A stretch of DNA of 57,902 bases from NCBI RefSeq assembly GCF_006861775.1, contig NZ_VDGG01000024.1, positions 1 to 57,902 of the forward strand, read 5' to 3'. The DNA is from Psychrobacillus soli. GTDB lineage: Bacteria; Bacillota; Bacilli; Bacillales_A; Planococcaceae. The notes under the pieces were generated by a model, which saw nothing but the letters and a program-made list of their open reading frames with translations, ran no database searches and was not told the DNA's origin. The number at the start of each line of letters is the position of its first letter. Position 1 is the stretch's first letter. A program made the translations under genes and the position numbers. Below, piece by piece: positions 8,476 to 17,797 of the stretch.

Positions 8476-8493
8476 CTTTTAGGCAGTTGTTTT
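8457..8493. terminator. Bidirectional terminator over two overlapping gene ends
   Basis: AAAACAACTGCC pairs with GGCAGTTGTTTT. The hairpin covers the overlapping stop codons of the SRPBCC and RNase H-like genes. Confidence 0.8.
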
Positions 8494-8870
8494 AATACGG
8501 CTTCTCTAGCGAGCGCATGCGCTGCTTTGTTTTGATCATCGGGAATCCATTTCATGAAAAACAAATCAAATGTATCGCTAATTGCTAAAATGTTTTCTAA
8601 TATAGCTGCAAATTCAGCGTTTTTCGCATATCGCTTCTCAACAGCAGCAAGCACGATTTGAGAATCTGTTCGTACAGACACGATAGCTGGAGACAATTTT
8701 TGTGCTTCTTCTAATCCTCTCAAGAGGGCGATAAATTCTGTCGTATGATTCGAGTAATGGCCAATGAACTCGCTAAACCTCAAATGATGACCTTCACCTT
8801 TAATGAATACGCCTATTCCACTTGGCCCTGGATTTCCAGTCGTCGAGCCATCAATATAAACTTCTAACAT
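8472..8870 (-). CDS. ypeP: RNase H-like protein (YpeP/YpdQ type), one catalytic residue changed
   Basis: The 132-residue RNase H fold shows Asp7 (YIDGS), Glu45 (TTEFIALL) and Asp69 (RTDSQ). In the C-terminal helix, where active enzymes usually have ADxLA, it reads AHALA with His118, so the fourth acidic metal ligand is missing. Activity on RNA-DNA hybrids is therefore doubtful; from memory, a B. subtilis paralogue of this group (YpdQ) was reported inactive. It is divergent from the ypeQ zinc-finger gene, the same pairing as in B. subtilis. Confidence 0.85.
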   Translation of the reverse strand: MLEVYIDGSTTGNPGPSGIGVFIKGEGHHLRFSEFIGHYSNHTTEFIALLRGLEEAQKLSPAIVSVRTDSQIVLAAVEKRYAKNAEFAAILENILAISDTFDLFFMKWIPDDQNKAAHALAREAVLKQLPKS

Positions 8871-8988
8871 GTCAATCCCCTTTTATTAAATGAATTAATT
8901 GTCTGTTTTAGTTTGAACGATTTATAGCATACTTGCAATCAAAAGAAACATAATAGTACAATTATGCAATAGTGAGGAGTGTAAATGA

Positions 8989-9165
8989 ATGAAAAACACA
9001 CAAATTATAAATGAAATCGATCATATACTTCAAACGTATTGTGATGGGTGTTTTGTCCGAACCCAACTTAGAAAAGAAAAGGGGAAGGCGACAGCACACC
9101 ATTTTTGCATTCGTGGCTGCACGGTTGGAGAAGAGATAAAGCGAAAAGGGGAGAAACTTCGATAA
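8989..9165 (+). CDS. ypeQ: YpeQ-like zinc-finger protein, 58 residues
   Basis: This short gene encodes 58 residues with four zinc-ligand cysteines in two pairs, CDGC near residue 18 and CIRGC near 40, the second preceded by HHF. This matches the YpeQ/DUF2602 zinc-finger family found beside ypeP in Bacillales. GTGAGGAG precedes two ATGs; the one at 8989 opens the long frame, the one at 8985 stops after nine codons. The function is unknown. Confidence 0.8.
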   Translation: MKNTQIINEIDHILQTYCDGCFVRTQLRKEKGKATAHHFCIRGCTVGEEIKRKGEKLR

Positions 9166-9192
9166 AAAAAACCTACGACCATTTGTCGCAGG
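9164..9192 (-). terminator. Terminator of the second cold-shock gene
   Basis: On the minus strand CCTGCGAC pairs with GTCGTAGG followed by eight T. It overlaps the ypeQ stop codon. Confidence 0.85.
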
Positions 9193-9203
9193 AAGAATCG
9201 TTT

Positions 9204-9407
9204 CTAACTATTTTTAATAACGTTTGCAGCTTGAGGTCCACGGTTTCCTTCAACAATTTCGAACATAACATCTTGTCCTTCTTCCAGTGCTCGAAATCCA
9301 TCTCCTTGAATACCTGTAAAATGGACAAATACATCTTCTCCATCATTATACTCGATAAATCCATAGCCTTTTTCATTATTAAACCATTTTACTTTCCCCT
9401 GTTGCAT
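9204..9407 (-). CDS. Second cold-shock protein
   Basis: A 67-residue cold-shock domain with [15 protein letters not shown] and DVFVHFTGI. It is a clear paralogue of the protein at 7716 but with a more acidic loop (YNDGED) and a short, unstructured leader of about 40 bases. GGGAGGAA precedes the ATG. The lack of a long leader suggests regulation unlike that of its paralogue, perhaps constitutive. Confidence 0.93.
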   Translation of the reverse strand: MQQGKVKWFNNEKGYGFIEYNDGEDVFVHFTGIQGDGFRALEEGQDVMFEIVEGNRGPQAANVIKNS

Positions 9408-9455
9408 AAACGTTCCTCCCTCAGTCCATTAAAAATTCTGATAATGGATAATTAT

Positions 9456-9484
9456 ACTATACATTAAATGACATCTACGGTCAA
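9456..9484 (-). promoter_or_regulatory. Promoter of the second cold-shock gene
   Basis: On the minus strand TTGACC (9479-9484), 17 bases, TATAGT (9456-9461). This is a strong vegetative-type promoter. Confidence 0.75.
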
Positions 9485-9665
9485 TAATATGTCGAATTTC
9501 AACTTGACTCAGCAAAAGTACTTCTCTTTTAAAAGTGAAGGGATGAACGGCAGAATTCATTTGAAACAAAAGAGAGTTCAACCCCTCTGCTCCTGCGCAA
9601 AGCTCGTTGCATCTATGCGACAACTTCTAACTAACATGCATCACGCAGGCCAAAGCATAATCGAT
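9485..9665. other. Structured intergenic region upstream of fhs
   Basis: CCTGCG near 9592 can pair with CGCAGG near 9646, enclosing GTTGCAT with ATGCGAC (two-base loop). GGGAT near 9540 can pair with ATCCC near 9674. It does not match the THF or ZTP riboswitch consensus as I know them. The fhs frame stays open through it back to 9468 but has no ribosome site there. Confidence 0.35.
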
Positions 9666-9695
9666 TTGTTTTATCCCATTGATCCAACGTATAAT
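9666..9695 (+). promoter_or_regulatory. Candidate fhs promoter
   Basis: TTGTTT (9666-9671), an 18-base spacer and TATAAT (9690-9695). If used, the transcript starts about 20 bases before the fhs ATG and excludes the structured region upstream. Confidence 0.55.
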
Positions 9696-9719
9696 AAAAG
9701 AAAAAAGGTTGGGATACAT

Positions 9720-11399
9720 ATGAAAGTTAACGTAGAAACGCTATCCGATTTAAGTATAGCCAAAAATGCCAAAATGCAACCGATTCGGAAAATTTCGGAT
9801 GAATTGGGAATTCCAGAAGACGCTGTAGAGCAATATGGTCACTACAAAGCTAAAATTGATCCAACGAAGATAGCAGTTAAAACAAATTTAGGTAAAGTTG
9901 TACTCGTAACAGCAATTAGCCCGACAGCAGCCGGAGAAGGTAAATCAACGGTGACCGTTGGATTAGCAGATGCGATGAAAAAAATTGGACAATCTGTTGT
10001 AGTAGCGCTCCGTGAACCATCATTAGGTCCGGTAATGGGTGTAAAAGGCGGTGCAACTGGCGGTGGCTTTGCACAAGTTTTACCAATGGAAGAAATAAAT
10101 CTTCACTTCAATGGCGATTTACACGCGATTACAACAGCGAATAACGCTTTAGCTGCAATAATAGACAATCATATTCATCAAGGAAATGAATTGCAAATAG
10201 ACCCTAGAAGAATTATTTGGAAGCGCGTTCTTGATATGAATGATCGTGCACTACGCCATATTACGATCGGTCTTGGAGGTCCCACGCAAGGAATTCCGCG
10301 TGAAGACGGGTTTGATATTACCGTAGCCTCTGAAATCATGGCCATTCTTTGTTTAGCAAAGGATTTATCGGATTTAAAAGAAAGGCTAGCGCAAATCGTC
10401 ATCGGTTATACATATGCAAAAGAACCTGTAACTGTGCGTGCTTTAGGAGTAGAAGGTGCACTTACTTTATTATTAAAAGAAGCACTCAAACCAAACTTAG
10501 TGCAAACGATAGAAGGGACACCTGCTCTCATACATGGAGGACCATTTGCAAATATAGCGCATGGATGTAACTCCATAATTGCGACGAAAACGGCGATGAA
10601 CTTAGCGGATGTTGTTGTGACAGAAGCAGGATTTGGTGCCGATCTAGGTGCGGAAAAGTTTATGCATATTAAATCGCGTCAAGGAGATTTATCACCTGAC
10701 GCAGTCGTTATTGTTGCGACGATTCGAGCACTTAAAATGCAAGGTGGAAAACAAAAAGACTTGTTAAAGGAAGAAGATGTAACCGCACTACTCAAAGGAA
10801 CGAACAATCTAGAAAAGCATATTGATACGATTCGAGCATTTGGTATTGAGCCGGTTGTCGCGTTGAATAAATTCTTCACGGATACAACAGCGGAACTAAA
10901 CGCATTACTATCATGGTGTGAAGAGAGAAGTATAGCTATTGCTTTAACCGAAGTATGGGAAAAAGGGGGAGCAGGTGGTGTGGAGCTGGCAAAATTAGTG
11001 TTGAACGAACTAGAGAAGCCATCTAACTTTGCCCCTTTATACAGTGTTTCGGATACGATTGAACAGAAAGTTCGAACGATTGTCCAGCAAGTGTATGGTG
11101 GAAAAGATGTTGTATTTACAGATGCTGCTAAAAAACAAATCGATCAAATAACGGCATATGGTTGGGATGCTCTTCCGATTTGTATGGCGAAAACACAATA
11201 TTCTTTATCCGATCAACCCAAATTATTAGGAAGACCAACTGACTTTACCATTACCGTTCGCGAAGTAATTCCGAAACTAGGTGCAGGGTTTTTAGTATGT
11301 TTAACCGGAGATATTATGACCATGCCAGGACTACCTAAAAAACCAGCTGCATTAAATATGGACGTTTCTGAAGATGGAAGTGCTATTGGATTATTTTAA
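9720..11399 (+). CDS. fhs: Formate-tetrahydrofolate ligase
   Basis: The enzyme joins formate to tetrahydrofolate using ATP, giving 10-formyl-THF for purine and initiator-tRNA synthesis. The 559-residue length fits the family. The P-loop region reads [16 protein letters not shown], followed by [19 protein letters not shown] and [12 protein letters not shown], all family hallmarks. I start at 9720 ([10 protein letters not shown]), after GGTTGGG; the 84-codon upstream extension has no homology-like content. It is monocistronic. With thyA and dfrA in the window it is part of one-carbon metabolism. Confidence 0.95.
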   Translation: MKVNVETLSDLSIAKNAKMQPIRKISDELGIPEDAVEQYGHYKAKIDPTKIAVKTNLGKVVLVTAISPTAAGEGKSTVTVGLADAMKKIGQSVVVALREPSLGPVMGVKGGATGGGFAQVLPMEEINLHFNGDLHAITTANNALAAIIDNHIHQGNELQIDPRRIIWKRVLDMNDRALRHITIGLGGPTQGIPREDGFDITVASEIMAILCLAKDLSDLKERLAQIVIGYTYAKEPVTVRALGVEGALTLLLKEALKPNLVQTIEGTPALIHGGPFANIAHGCNSIIATKTAMNLADVVVTEAGFGADLGAEKFMHIKSRQGDLSPDAVVIVATIRALKMQGGKQKDLLKEEDVTALLKGTNNLEKHIDTIRAFGIEPVVALNKFFTDTTAELNALLSWCEERSIAIALTEVWEKGGAGGVELAKLVLNELEKPSNFAPLYSVSDTIEQKVRTIVQQVYGGKDVVFTDAAKKQIDQITAYGWDALPICMAKTQYSLSDQPKLLGRPTDFTITVREVIPKLGAGFLVCLTGDIMTMPGLPKKPAALNMDVSEDGSAIGLF

Positions 11400-11464
11400 C
11401 TACATTCAGTACTTTTTTTGGACGATGAATGAAGAGAAGTGGAAAATTTATTTGATTAAACTAG

Positions 11465-11493
11465 AAAGACTGCTCAAATAGCGGTCTTTTTTG
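11465..11493 (+). terminator. Terminator of fhs
   Basis: AAAGAC-GC pairs with GC-GTCTTT across a short loop, then a T run. Confidence 0.7.
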
Positions 11494-11539
11494 GTTTTAT
11501 TCGCTATAATGGAGAAGGTAGAACATATAAGGGGTAAAA

Positions 11540-12178
11540 ATGATGAATCCAATACAGCAATGTGAACTATTAGTGAAAGATGTATATAAGCATTTTGATG
11601 CCAGTCATGACTTCCAACATATCGAAAGAGTACGCAAAAATGCGTTCGAAATAGCTACTTCTGAACCTACAGCGGACTTAGAGCTTATCGAGTTAGCAGT
11701 ACTTTTACATGACGTCAGCGATCCAAAATACGCTACTGGTGAAGAAAAGCAGGAAGAAGATAGAATCCTCCGCCTTATTGGCTTGTCTGATGAAAAGGTG
11801 GATCTACTAAAAACGCTTATTAAATCCATCTCTTTTAACGGAGGAAATGAACTCCTAGCCGAAACAATTGAAGCTCAAATCGTTCGGGATGCAGACCGAT
11901 TAGATGCAATAGGAGCAGTAGGAATTGCTCGTACATTTGCTTATGGTGGAGCAAAAGGTAGAAAATTATACGATGCAGATGAAACGCCAAGAGACAATAT
12001 GTCCGTGGAAGAATATCGCACCAAAGAAACAGCATCCGTTACGCATTTTTACGAAAAGTTATTAAAACTGACAGACGGAATGCTAACGAAAAAAGGAAAA
12101 GAACTTGCAAAAGAAAGACACGCGTTTATGGAATTATTTTTGCAAAACTTGAGAACGGAAACAGGGGAACATATATGA
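11540..12178 (+). CDS. ypgQ: HD-domain phosphohydrolase (YpgQ)
   Basis: The 212-residue protein carries the HD-domain signature: His in SHDFQHIERV, the LLHDVSD metal pair and the downstream VRDADRLDAIGAVG acidic motif. YpgQ-type proteins hydrolyse nucleotide phosphates; the physiological substrate is unsettled. Two adjacent ATGs follow AAGGGG, and the first is used here. Its stop overlaps the next start (ATGA), so it is coupled to the ABC-F gene. Confidence 0.88.
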   Translation: MMNPIQQCELLVKDVYKHFDASHDFQHIERVRKNAFEIATSEPTADLELIELAVLLHDVSDPKYATGEEKQEEDRILRLIGLSDEKVDLLKTLIKSISFNGGNELLAETIEAQIVRDADRLDAIGAVGIARTFAYGGAKGRKLYDADETPRDNMSVEEYRTKETASVTHFYEKLLKLTDGMLTKKGKELAKERHAFMELFLQNLRTETGEHI

Positions 12179-14064
12179 GCCATTTAATCATTTCAAACTT
12201 AACAAAAACAGTCGGAGAGAAAACACTGTTTGAAAATATAGCATTTACGATTAACGATCAAAATAGAGCAGGATTAATAGGGATTAACGGGACTGGTAAA
12301 TCCACTTTTCTATCGATCATTGCGGGACAGCTAGAGGCAGATTCCATTGATCGTGATCACCCAAACAAATACCGAGTTGCTTATTTAGAGCAACAACCAG
12401 TATTTGATAAAGATGAAACAGTTTTGCAAACAGTATTTAGTGGAGATTCTCCTATTTTAAAAATCAACCGAGAATATGAAGAAGCACTACTAGCTTTGAT
12501 GGAAGATTCAAGCTCAACGGAACGTCAAAATAAATTAATGGATTTGCAACAAAAAATGGATGATTTGCAAGCATGGGATGTCAATGCACTTGCAAAAACG
12601 GCATTAACGAAACTTGGAATAACGCAATACGAAGATTCTATTCTTCATCTATCTGGTGGCCAACAAAAAAGAGTGGCACTTGCAAAAGTATTAATTGAAC
12701 CAGCAGATCTACTTCTTCTAGATGAGCCTACAAACCATTTAGACAAAGAATCAACGGATTGGTTACAAGATATGCTTCAACGAGTGGAAGGCTCTATTAT
12801 CTTTGTCACACATGATCGCTATTTTTTAGATGCTGTTGCAACACATATATATGAACTTGCCGATAAAACACTTTACACGCATACAGGGAATTATGCAGAT
12901 TATTTAGAGTCAAAAGCACTACGAGAAGAAATGAATGTCGCATCTCAACAAAAGCTCCAAAACTTATACCGCAATGAATTAAAATGGATTCGAAGAGGAG
13001 CAAAAGCAAGATCGACTAAACAAAAAGCAAGAAAAGATCGATTTGAAGAAATTGATTCAAAAATTGATCGTAATAATTCTAATCAAAATCTAGATTTAGA
13101 AATAGCGACAACTAGACTTGGTAAACAAGTATTAGAAGGTGTAAACATTTCCAAAAAATTTGACTCAAAGAAAATTGTAGAAGACTTTTCGTTTTTACTA
13201 CAAGCCGGAGATCGTATTGGAATTATTGGACCGAATGGGGTAGGGAAAAGTACTTTACTTAAAATGCTAGCGAGAGAAATTCCGATGGATTCTGGAGAAA
13301 TAATTGTAGGTTCAACCGTTAAATTGATGCACTTTTCTCAGCAGTTACCGAAGTTGGACGAACAGACAAGAATGATAGAATATGTACGAGAATCTTCGAA
13401 TTTAATCGAGACCGGCTCTGGTGAAAAATTTTCAGCAGCGCAAATGCTAGAACGATTTTTGTTTCCTTTAAATACACACGGTACACAGATTGGAAAGCTT
13501 TCTGGTGGAGAGAAAAAACGATTAGTCTTACTAAAAATGTTAATGGAACAACCGAATGTTCTATTTATGGATGAACCTACGAATGACTTAGACATTCAAA
13601 CTTTGTCTGTTTTAGAAGACTTTATGGAATCGTTCCCAGGTGTTATTGTGACGATTTCCCATGATCGGTTTTTCTTGGATCGCATAGCGAAAAAGCTATG
13701 GATTTTAAATGGAGATGGCTCTGTCAAGGAGTGGTTAGGAGTATATTCCGATTACTTAGACGTAAAAAAAGAAGCCCCAATCGAAACTGTGGTAGAAGAA
13801 GTGAAAGTAATAGAAGAGCCTCCTGTTAAAGTGACGAAAGAGAAAAAGAAAATGTCCTACAAAGAACAACGAGAATGGGAAACAATCGGTAAAGAAATTG
13901 AAAAAACGGAGCAGTTAATTGCAGAATTAGAAGAAAAGATGTTAACTACTGGATCCGATTTTACCCTGCTACAGGAACTAACAGACAAGTTAGAACAAGC
14001 AAACAGCACATATGAACAACTAATTGAAAGATGGTCTTATTTAGAAGAAATCGCTTCTTCTTAA
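12175..14064 (+). CDS. ABC-F ATPase (Uup/YfmR type)
   Basis: This soluble ribosome-associated ATPase has two nucleotide-binding domains: Walker A GINGTGKS and signature LSGGQQKR in the first half, GPNGVGKS and LSGGEKKR in the second, each followed by LLLDEPTNHLD or LFMDEPTNDLD. The interdomain linker (about 240-310) is highly charged, and the tail after residue 540 is a Glu/Lys-rich coiled coil as in Uup. There are no membrane helices. The length of 629 fits YfmR. Such proteins help stalled ribosomes; antibiotic protection is not implied by this subtype. Confidence 0.88.
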   Translation: MSHLIISNLTKTVGEKTLFENIAFTINDQNRAGLIGINGTGKSTFLSIIAGQLEADSIDRDHPNKYRVAYLEQQPVFDKDETVLQTVFSGDSPILKINREYEEALLALMEDSSSTERQNKLMDLQQKMDDLQAWDVNALAKTALTKLGITQYEDSILHLSGGQQKRVALAKVLIEPADLLLLDEPTNHLDKESTDWLQDMLQRVEGSIIFVTHDRYFLDAVATHIYELADKTLYTHTGNYADYLESKALREEMNVASQQKLQNLYRNELKWIRRGAKARSTKQKARKDRFEEIDSKIDRNNSNQNLDLEIATTRLGKQVLEGVNISKKFDSKKIVEDFSFLLQAGDRIGIIGPNGVGKSTLLKMLAREIPMDSGEIIVGSTVKLMHFSQQLPKLDEQTRMIEYVRESSNLIETGSGEKFSAAQMLERFLFPLNTHGTQIGKLSGGEKKRLVLLKMLMEQPNVLFMDEPTNDLDIQTLSVLEDFMESFPGVIVTISHDRFFLDRIAKKLWILNGDGSVKEWLGVYSDYLDVKKEAPIETVVEEVKVIEEPPVKVTKEKKKMSYKEQREWETIGKEIEKTEQLIAELEEKMLTTGSDFTLLQELTDKLEQANSTYEQLIERWSYLEEIASS

Positions 14065-14088
14065 TCTAATTTACTGGAGGTATGCGCA

Positions 14089-15201
14089 ATGAAAATAGTT
14101 ACAATTGAACCAACACCAAGTCCAAATACGATGAAAGTAGTCATCGATCAGGAGCTACCATTCGGAAAGAGTTATAATTATAAAAAAGACAATATTCAAG
14201 GTGCACCAAAAGAAATACAAGATCTATTTACAATAGAAGGTGTAAGAGGGGTCTATCATGTAGCTGACTTTTTAGCAGTGGAGCGTATTTCTAAATTTAG
14301 CTGGGAATCTATTTTAGCTTCTGTGGAAAATGTATTTGGAGCAGACAATGAAGAAAACGCGAGCGAAAAGCCTTTAGACCATTACGGCGAAGTATACGTA
14401 CACGTACAACAATACAAAGGGATCCCACTTCAAGTAAAAGTATTTGATAGTGAATCAGAGTCACGTTACGGCTTATCCGATCGTTTTACAAAAGCGCTAG
14501 ATGAAGCGATGGCGGGCGATAAAGAGAACTATATTATGCTGCGGAAATGGGTAGATTATGGTGTTCGCTACGGCGATCAAAAAGAAATTGGAGAACAATT
14601 AGTAAAAGAATTAGAAGCAACTTTCCCAGAAAGTAAACTGCAACAACTAATCGAAGAAAAAGATACTAACGAAGAAGAAAAAGCAGCAGTTCGTGTTCCT
14701 TTCACTTTAGAGCAGTTTGAAGTAAGTGAATGGGAAGAAAGATTCCAACTGCTAAATAATTTGATCAATCCTGAACTAGCGGACTTGCCGATTTTGGCAA
14801 AAGCAGTAGAGGACGAACAAGTATCCATTCGTCGACTAGCGACTGTATATCTTGGATTAATAGAAGATGAAGCAGTTATTCCTTATCTAGAAATAGCATT
14901 AAAGGATAAGAGTGGTGCAGTACGTAGAACAGCAGGAGACGCAATGAGTGATTTAGGTTTTGAACAATTCGCAGATGCGATGAAAGTTGCCCTCTCTGAT
15001 AAAAACAAACTCGTTCGCTGGAGAGCAGCTATGTACTTCTATGAAGTAGGCGATATGGATGCACTTCCAGCATTAAAAGAAGCAATGGAAGATAAAGAGT
15101 ATGAAGTAAAGCTACAAATTCGTATGGCGATTGCACGAATTGAAGATGGGGAAGAAGCAAAAGGATCCGTTTGGAAGCAAATGAGTGAAGCGAGAAAATA
15201 A
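14089..15201 (+). CDS. ypgR: Conserved virulence factor C / YpgR: Nfu-N domain plus HEAT repeats
   Basis: Residues 1-85 form an Nfu N-terminal domain (EPTPSPNTMKVVIDQ), as in iron-sulfur scaffold proteins but without the CxxC domain. Residues 210-365 form HEAT-like repeats with recurring DKxxxVRxxA motifs. It lies 24 bases after the ABC-F gene, in the same operon. CvfC homologues affect virulence in S. aureus; the molecular role is not established. A ribosome site GGAGG precedes the ATG. Confidence 0.88.
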   Translation: MKIVTIEPTPSPNTMKVVIDQELPFGKSYNYKKDNIQGAPKEIQDLFTIEGVRGVYHVADFLAVERISKFSWESILASVENVFGADNEENASEKPLDHYGEVYVHVQQYKGIPLQVKVFDSESESRYGLSDRFTKALDEAMAGDKENYIMLRKWVDYGVRYGDQKEIGEQLVKELEATFPESKLQQLIEEKDTNEEEKAAVRVPFTLEQFEVSEWEERFQLLNNLINPELADLPILAKAVEDEQVSIRRLATVYLGLIEDEAVIPYLEIALKDKSGAVRRTAGDAMSDLGFEQFADAMKVALSDKNKLVRWRAAMYFYEVGDMDALPALKEAMEDKEYEVKLQIRMAIARIEDGEEAKGSVWKQMSEARK

Positions 15202-15390
15202 TAGAACCAACTACATCTATTATTAATGTTAGTACATGTATTTCCAATCATGGTTAATATGGGTTCTATATGCAATAATTAAGCATAGAACTTTCGAAAA
15301 TATATGGTACTCTATTGTTGTAAGGAAAACAGGCTTGGTAACCTGTTAGAAGATCTCCCTTCGAATTTCTTACACTATCGCTTAATTATA

Positions 15391-15422
15391 AAAGCCTCAC
15401 GTTGAAGAGTGAGGCTTTTTTT
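15391..15422. terminator. Terminator between ypgR and the LysR gene
   Basis: AAAGCCTCAC pairs with GTGAGGCTTT, followed by a T run on the plus strand. The rest of 15202-15442 holds only a small dyad (AACAGG/CCTGTT near 15330-15350). Confidence 0.8.
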
Positions 15423-15442
15423 GTATGCTCAGATAATATGCA

Positions 15443-16330
15443 TTACATCTTCTTTTCAAGAAAATAATCTAGAATGAATTGTTGGAAATTTACCGCAGCT
15501 GGTGATAGATAACGATTTTCCACCCTAGCTATACCGATTATACGTTCACATGTCCTATCTTCCATGCGCAATTTAGCAATTTTGTTCGGATTAATTTCTT
15601 CCCCATCAGGTAATATCGAAAAACCAAGCCCTGCTGATACAAACCCAGCGACTGTAGCAACTTCATCACCCTCAAAAGCAATATTTGGCAACAAGTTTGA
15701 TTCAGAAAATATACTATCCGTAGTTTTTCGTAGAGCATATCCTTTTTTCATCGAAATAAAAGACTCCTGCCCTATTTCAGTTAACGAAATGCTTTGCCGA
15801 TGTGCGAGCGGGTGATTAATCGGAACAATTACAAATAACTCATCTCGCCATAATTCTGTCCAGATAATTGGTTTTTCATAGGCAATAGATGCGACTAAGC
15901 AAAGATCCAACTCGCCCGATTTTAGCTCTTGTAATAGCGTATGTGTATGGTTTTGTTTAAATTGGAATGTAATATGTGGATATTGATCATGAAAAGCACG
16001 AATAATATTTGGTACGGTACTTATACCTAACGTATGTAAAAAGCCAAGTGATATTTCTCCATGTTCTGGGGCGATTAACTGCTGAATATCATTTAACCCA
16101 TCATTCATTTCGTTCATAATCCGGTTAACTCTCTCTAAAAACATCATCCCATACCGATTTAGAATGATGGAGCGACCTTGACGATCAAAAAGTGGAACGC
16201 CAATTTCTTCTTCTAAACTTGCGATGGACCTGCTTAATGCAGGTTGGGATATAGATAATAGTTCAGCAGCACGGGTCATATGTTGAACCTTTGCGAGTGT
16301 TTGAAAATATTCTAATCGTTGCCATTCCAT
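15443..16330 (-). CDS. LysR-family transcriptional regulator
   Basis: The 295-residue protein has an N-terminal winged helix (MEWQRLEYFQTLAKVQHMTR with SISQPALSRSIASLEEE) and a substrate-binding domain from about residue 90. I start at the second ATG (16330) because AAGGATG is nine bases before it and only three before the first. It is divergent from the esterase gene, so it probably controls itself and that gene. Its inducer is unknown. Confidence 0.9.
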   Translation of the reverse strand: MEWQRLEYFQTLAKVQHMTRAAELLSISQPALSRSIASLEEEIGVPLFDRQGRSIILNRYGMMFLERVNRIMNEMNDGLNDIQQLIAPEHGEISLGFLHTLGISTVPNIIRAFHDQYPHITFQFKQNHTHTLLQELKSGELDLCLVASIAYEKPIIWTELWRDELFVIVPINHPLAHRQSISLTEIGQESFISMKKGYALRKTTDSIFSESNLLPNIAFEGDEVATVAGFVSAGLGFSILPDGEEINPNKIAKLRMEDRTCERIIGIARVENRYLSPAAVNFQQFILDYFLEKKM

Positions 16331-16381
16331 AAACATATCATCCTTTTTAATTGATACCTTTTATGCATCTTTATGATAGGA

Positions 16382-16410
16382 ATAATAAATTATACTTTAT
16401 GGATTGTCAA
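16382..16410 (-). promoter_or_regulatory. Promoter of the LysR gene with flanking direct repeat
   Basis: On the minus strand TTGACA (16405-16410), 17 bases, TATTAT (16382-16387), close to consensus. The plus-strand word ATGATAGGA occurs twice (16373-16381 and 16410-16418) and may be a regulator contact. Confidence 0.65.
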
Positions 16411-16457
16411 TGATAGGATAAGTATTAATAAGCTATCAAACTAAAGGGGATATTAAA

Positions 16458-17222
16458 ATGAAACTAGTCGCACCTAAATCTTTTACATTCAAAGGGGGAA
16501 ATCGAGCTGTACTTTTACTTCACGGATTTACAGGAAGTACGAAAGATGTAAAACGATTAGGAGAATATTTGCAAAAAAGAGGATTCACTTGTCATGCACC
16601 AATGTACCGCGGGCATGGTGGGACGCCGGAAGAATTATTACAAACAACGCCAACACAGTGGTGGGAAGATGTTGTAGAAGGTTACAACTTTTTGAGAAAC
16701 CAAGGGTATGAAGAAATTGCTGTAGCAGGTATTTCTTTAGGAGGCGTTTTTTCTCTGAAAGTAGCGGAAGAATTCCCGGTCAAAGCGATCGTATCTATGT
16801 GTGCACCGATTAAACGAAGTAATACAGATGGTTTGTTTGATCGTTTATATAATTATGCAAAAGTATATAAATCATTTGAAGGTAAATCGAGAGAAGTCAT
16901 TATTCAAGAACTAGAAGCATTAAAAAATAGTCCTTTGGATTCTTTGAGTGATGTCCAATCATTCATTGAAGACGCTTGTGTGGATCTACCAACGATTTCT
17001 TCACCGACACTTGTTTTACAAGGCGCATTAGATGGAGACATTTATAAAGAAAGTGCATCATTTATATTGGAGCAAGTCGAAACCGATACAAAAGAAATCA
17101 TTTGGTATGAAGAATCTGGACATATTATTACTACTGGAAAAGAAAAAGATAAAGTATGCGAAGACGTGTACGCATTTCTAAACCAATTAGACTGGACAGA
17201 ATCTGTACGCGCTGTTGTATAA
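16458..17222 (+). CDS. Carboxylesterase of the Est30/YvaK type
   Basis: This cytoplasmic alpha/beta hydrolase cleaves short-chain esters. LLLHGFTGST forms the oxyanion loop, Ser93 is the nucleophile in AGISLGG, an Asp follows in GALDGDIY, and the His is in ESGHIITTGKEKD. The length of 254 matches thermostable Est30 homologues of Bacillales. A weak AAGGGG site precedes the ATG. It is divergent from the LysR regulator. Confidence 0.88.
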   Translation: MKLVAPKSFTFKGGNRAVLLLHGFTGSTKDVKRLGEYLQKRGFTCHAPMYRGHGGTPEELLQTTPTQWWEDVVEGYNFLRNQGYEEIAVAGISLGGVFSLKVAEEFPVKAIVSMCAPIKRSNTDGLFDRLYNYAKVYKSFEGKSREVIIQELEALKNSPLDSLSDVQSFIEDACVDLPTISSPTLVLQGALDGDIYKESASFILEQVETDTKEIIWYEESGHIITTGKEKDKVCEDVYAFLNQLDWTESVRAVV

Positions 17223-17265
17223 AATAATGCAGCCTATTAACCATTATGGCTACTTATCATATATT

Positions 17266-17301
17266 AAAAACATCATTCATTTTATTTGAATGGTGTTTTT
17301 T
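17266..17301 (+). terminator. Terminator of the esterase gene
   Basis: AAAAACATCATTCA pairs with TGAATGGTGTTTTT, ending in a T run. Confidence 0.8.
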
Positions 17302-17416
17302 GGCTTTCTTTATGTATTTATTTTCCAACTATTATGACATGTAAAAGTGTTTAAATAATGCGTAATAAGTAAATAATAAGAAAGATAAATGATGCTATGA
17401 TGAACGGGGGAGTAAT

Positions 17417-17668
17417 ATGCGCGAAGAAATAATTGAAAAAGAAGCAACTCTAAAAGATGAAGTACATATCACGTATTATTTTTCAATTTTGTTCACCATA
17501 TTAGGAACACTCTCCATTCTTTTATTGTTGTTTTATAAAATGGACAGTCTCAGTTTGTTTACTGTACTACTTTCTATCTCTGCAGGTGGATTACCCTTCG
17601 GAGTTATCGGAGCGTTTATTGATTATAAAATATCTGAATTCAAAGTAAAGAGCAGTAAAATTATATAG
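17417..17668 (+). CDS. Small two-helix membrane protein
   Basis: The protein has 83 residues with a charged N-terminus, helices at about 20-40 and 48-68 and a lysine-rich tail. GGGGGAG precedes the ATG. No family is recognised. Confidence 0.6.
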   Translation: MREEIIEKEATLKDEVHITYYFSILFTILGTLSILLLLFYKMDSLSLFTVLLSISAGGLPFGVIGAFIDYKISEFKVKSSKII

Positions 17669-17797
17669 AGGTTGGTTGCTGCAATTAGGCAGTGAATAAT
17701 ATGAAAATGACTATAAAGCATCTTGGAAGGTGCTTTTTCTATGTGTACAATTAGTATAGTCCATCCATTAACAAATACAGTAGAAGGAGGAATTGAG

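Noticed and set aside
9485-9690. THF or ZTP riboswitch before fhs
   Set aside because: I could not find the conserved cores of either class; only generic dyads are present.
9468-9719. N-terminal extension of fhs
   Set aside because: No start site upstream, crosses the promoter region, and family proteins start near [10 protein letters not shown].
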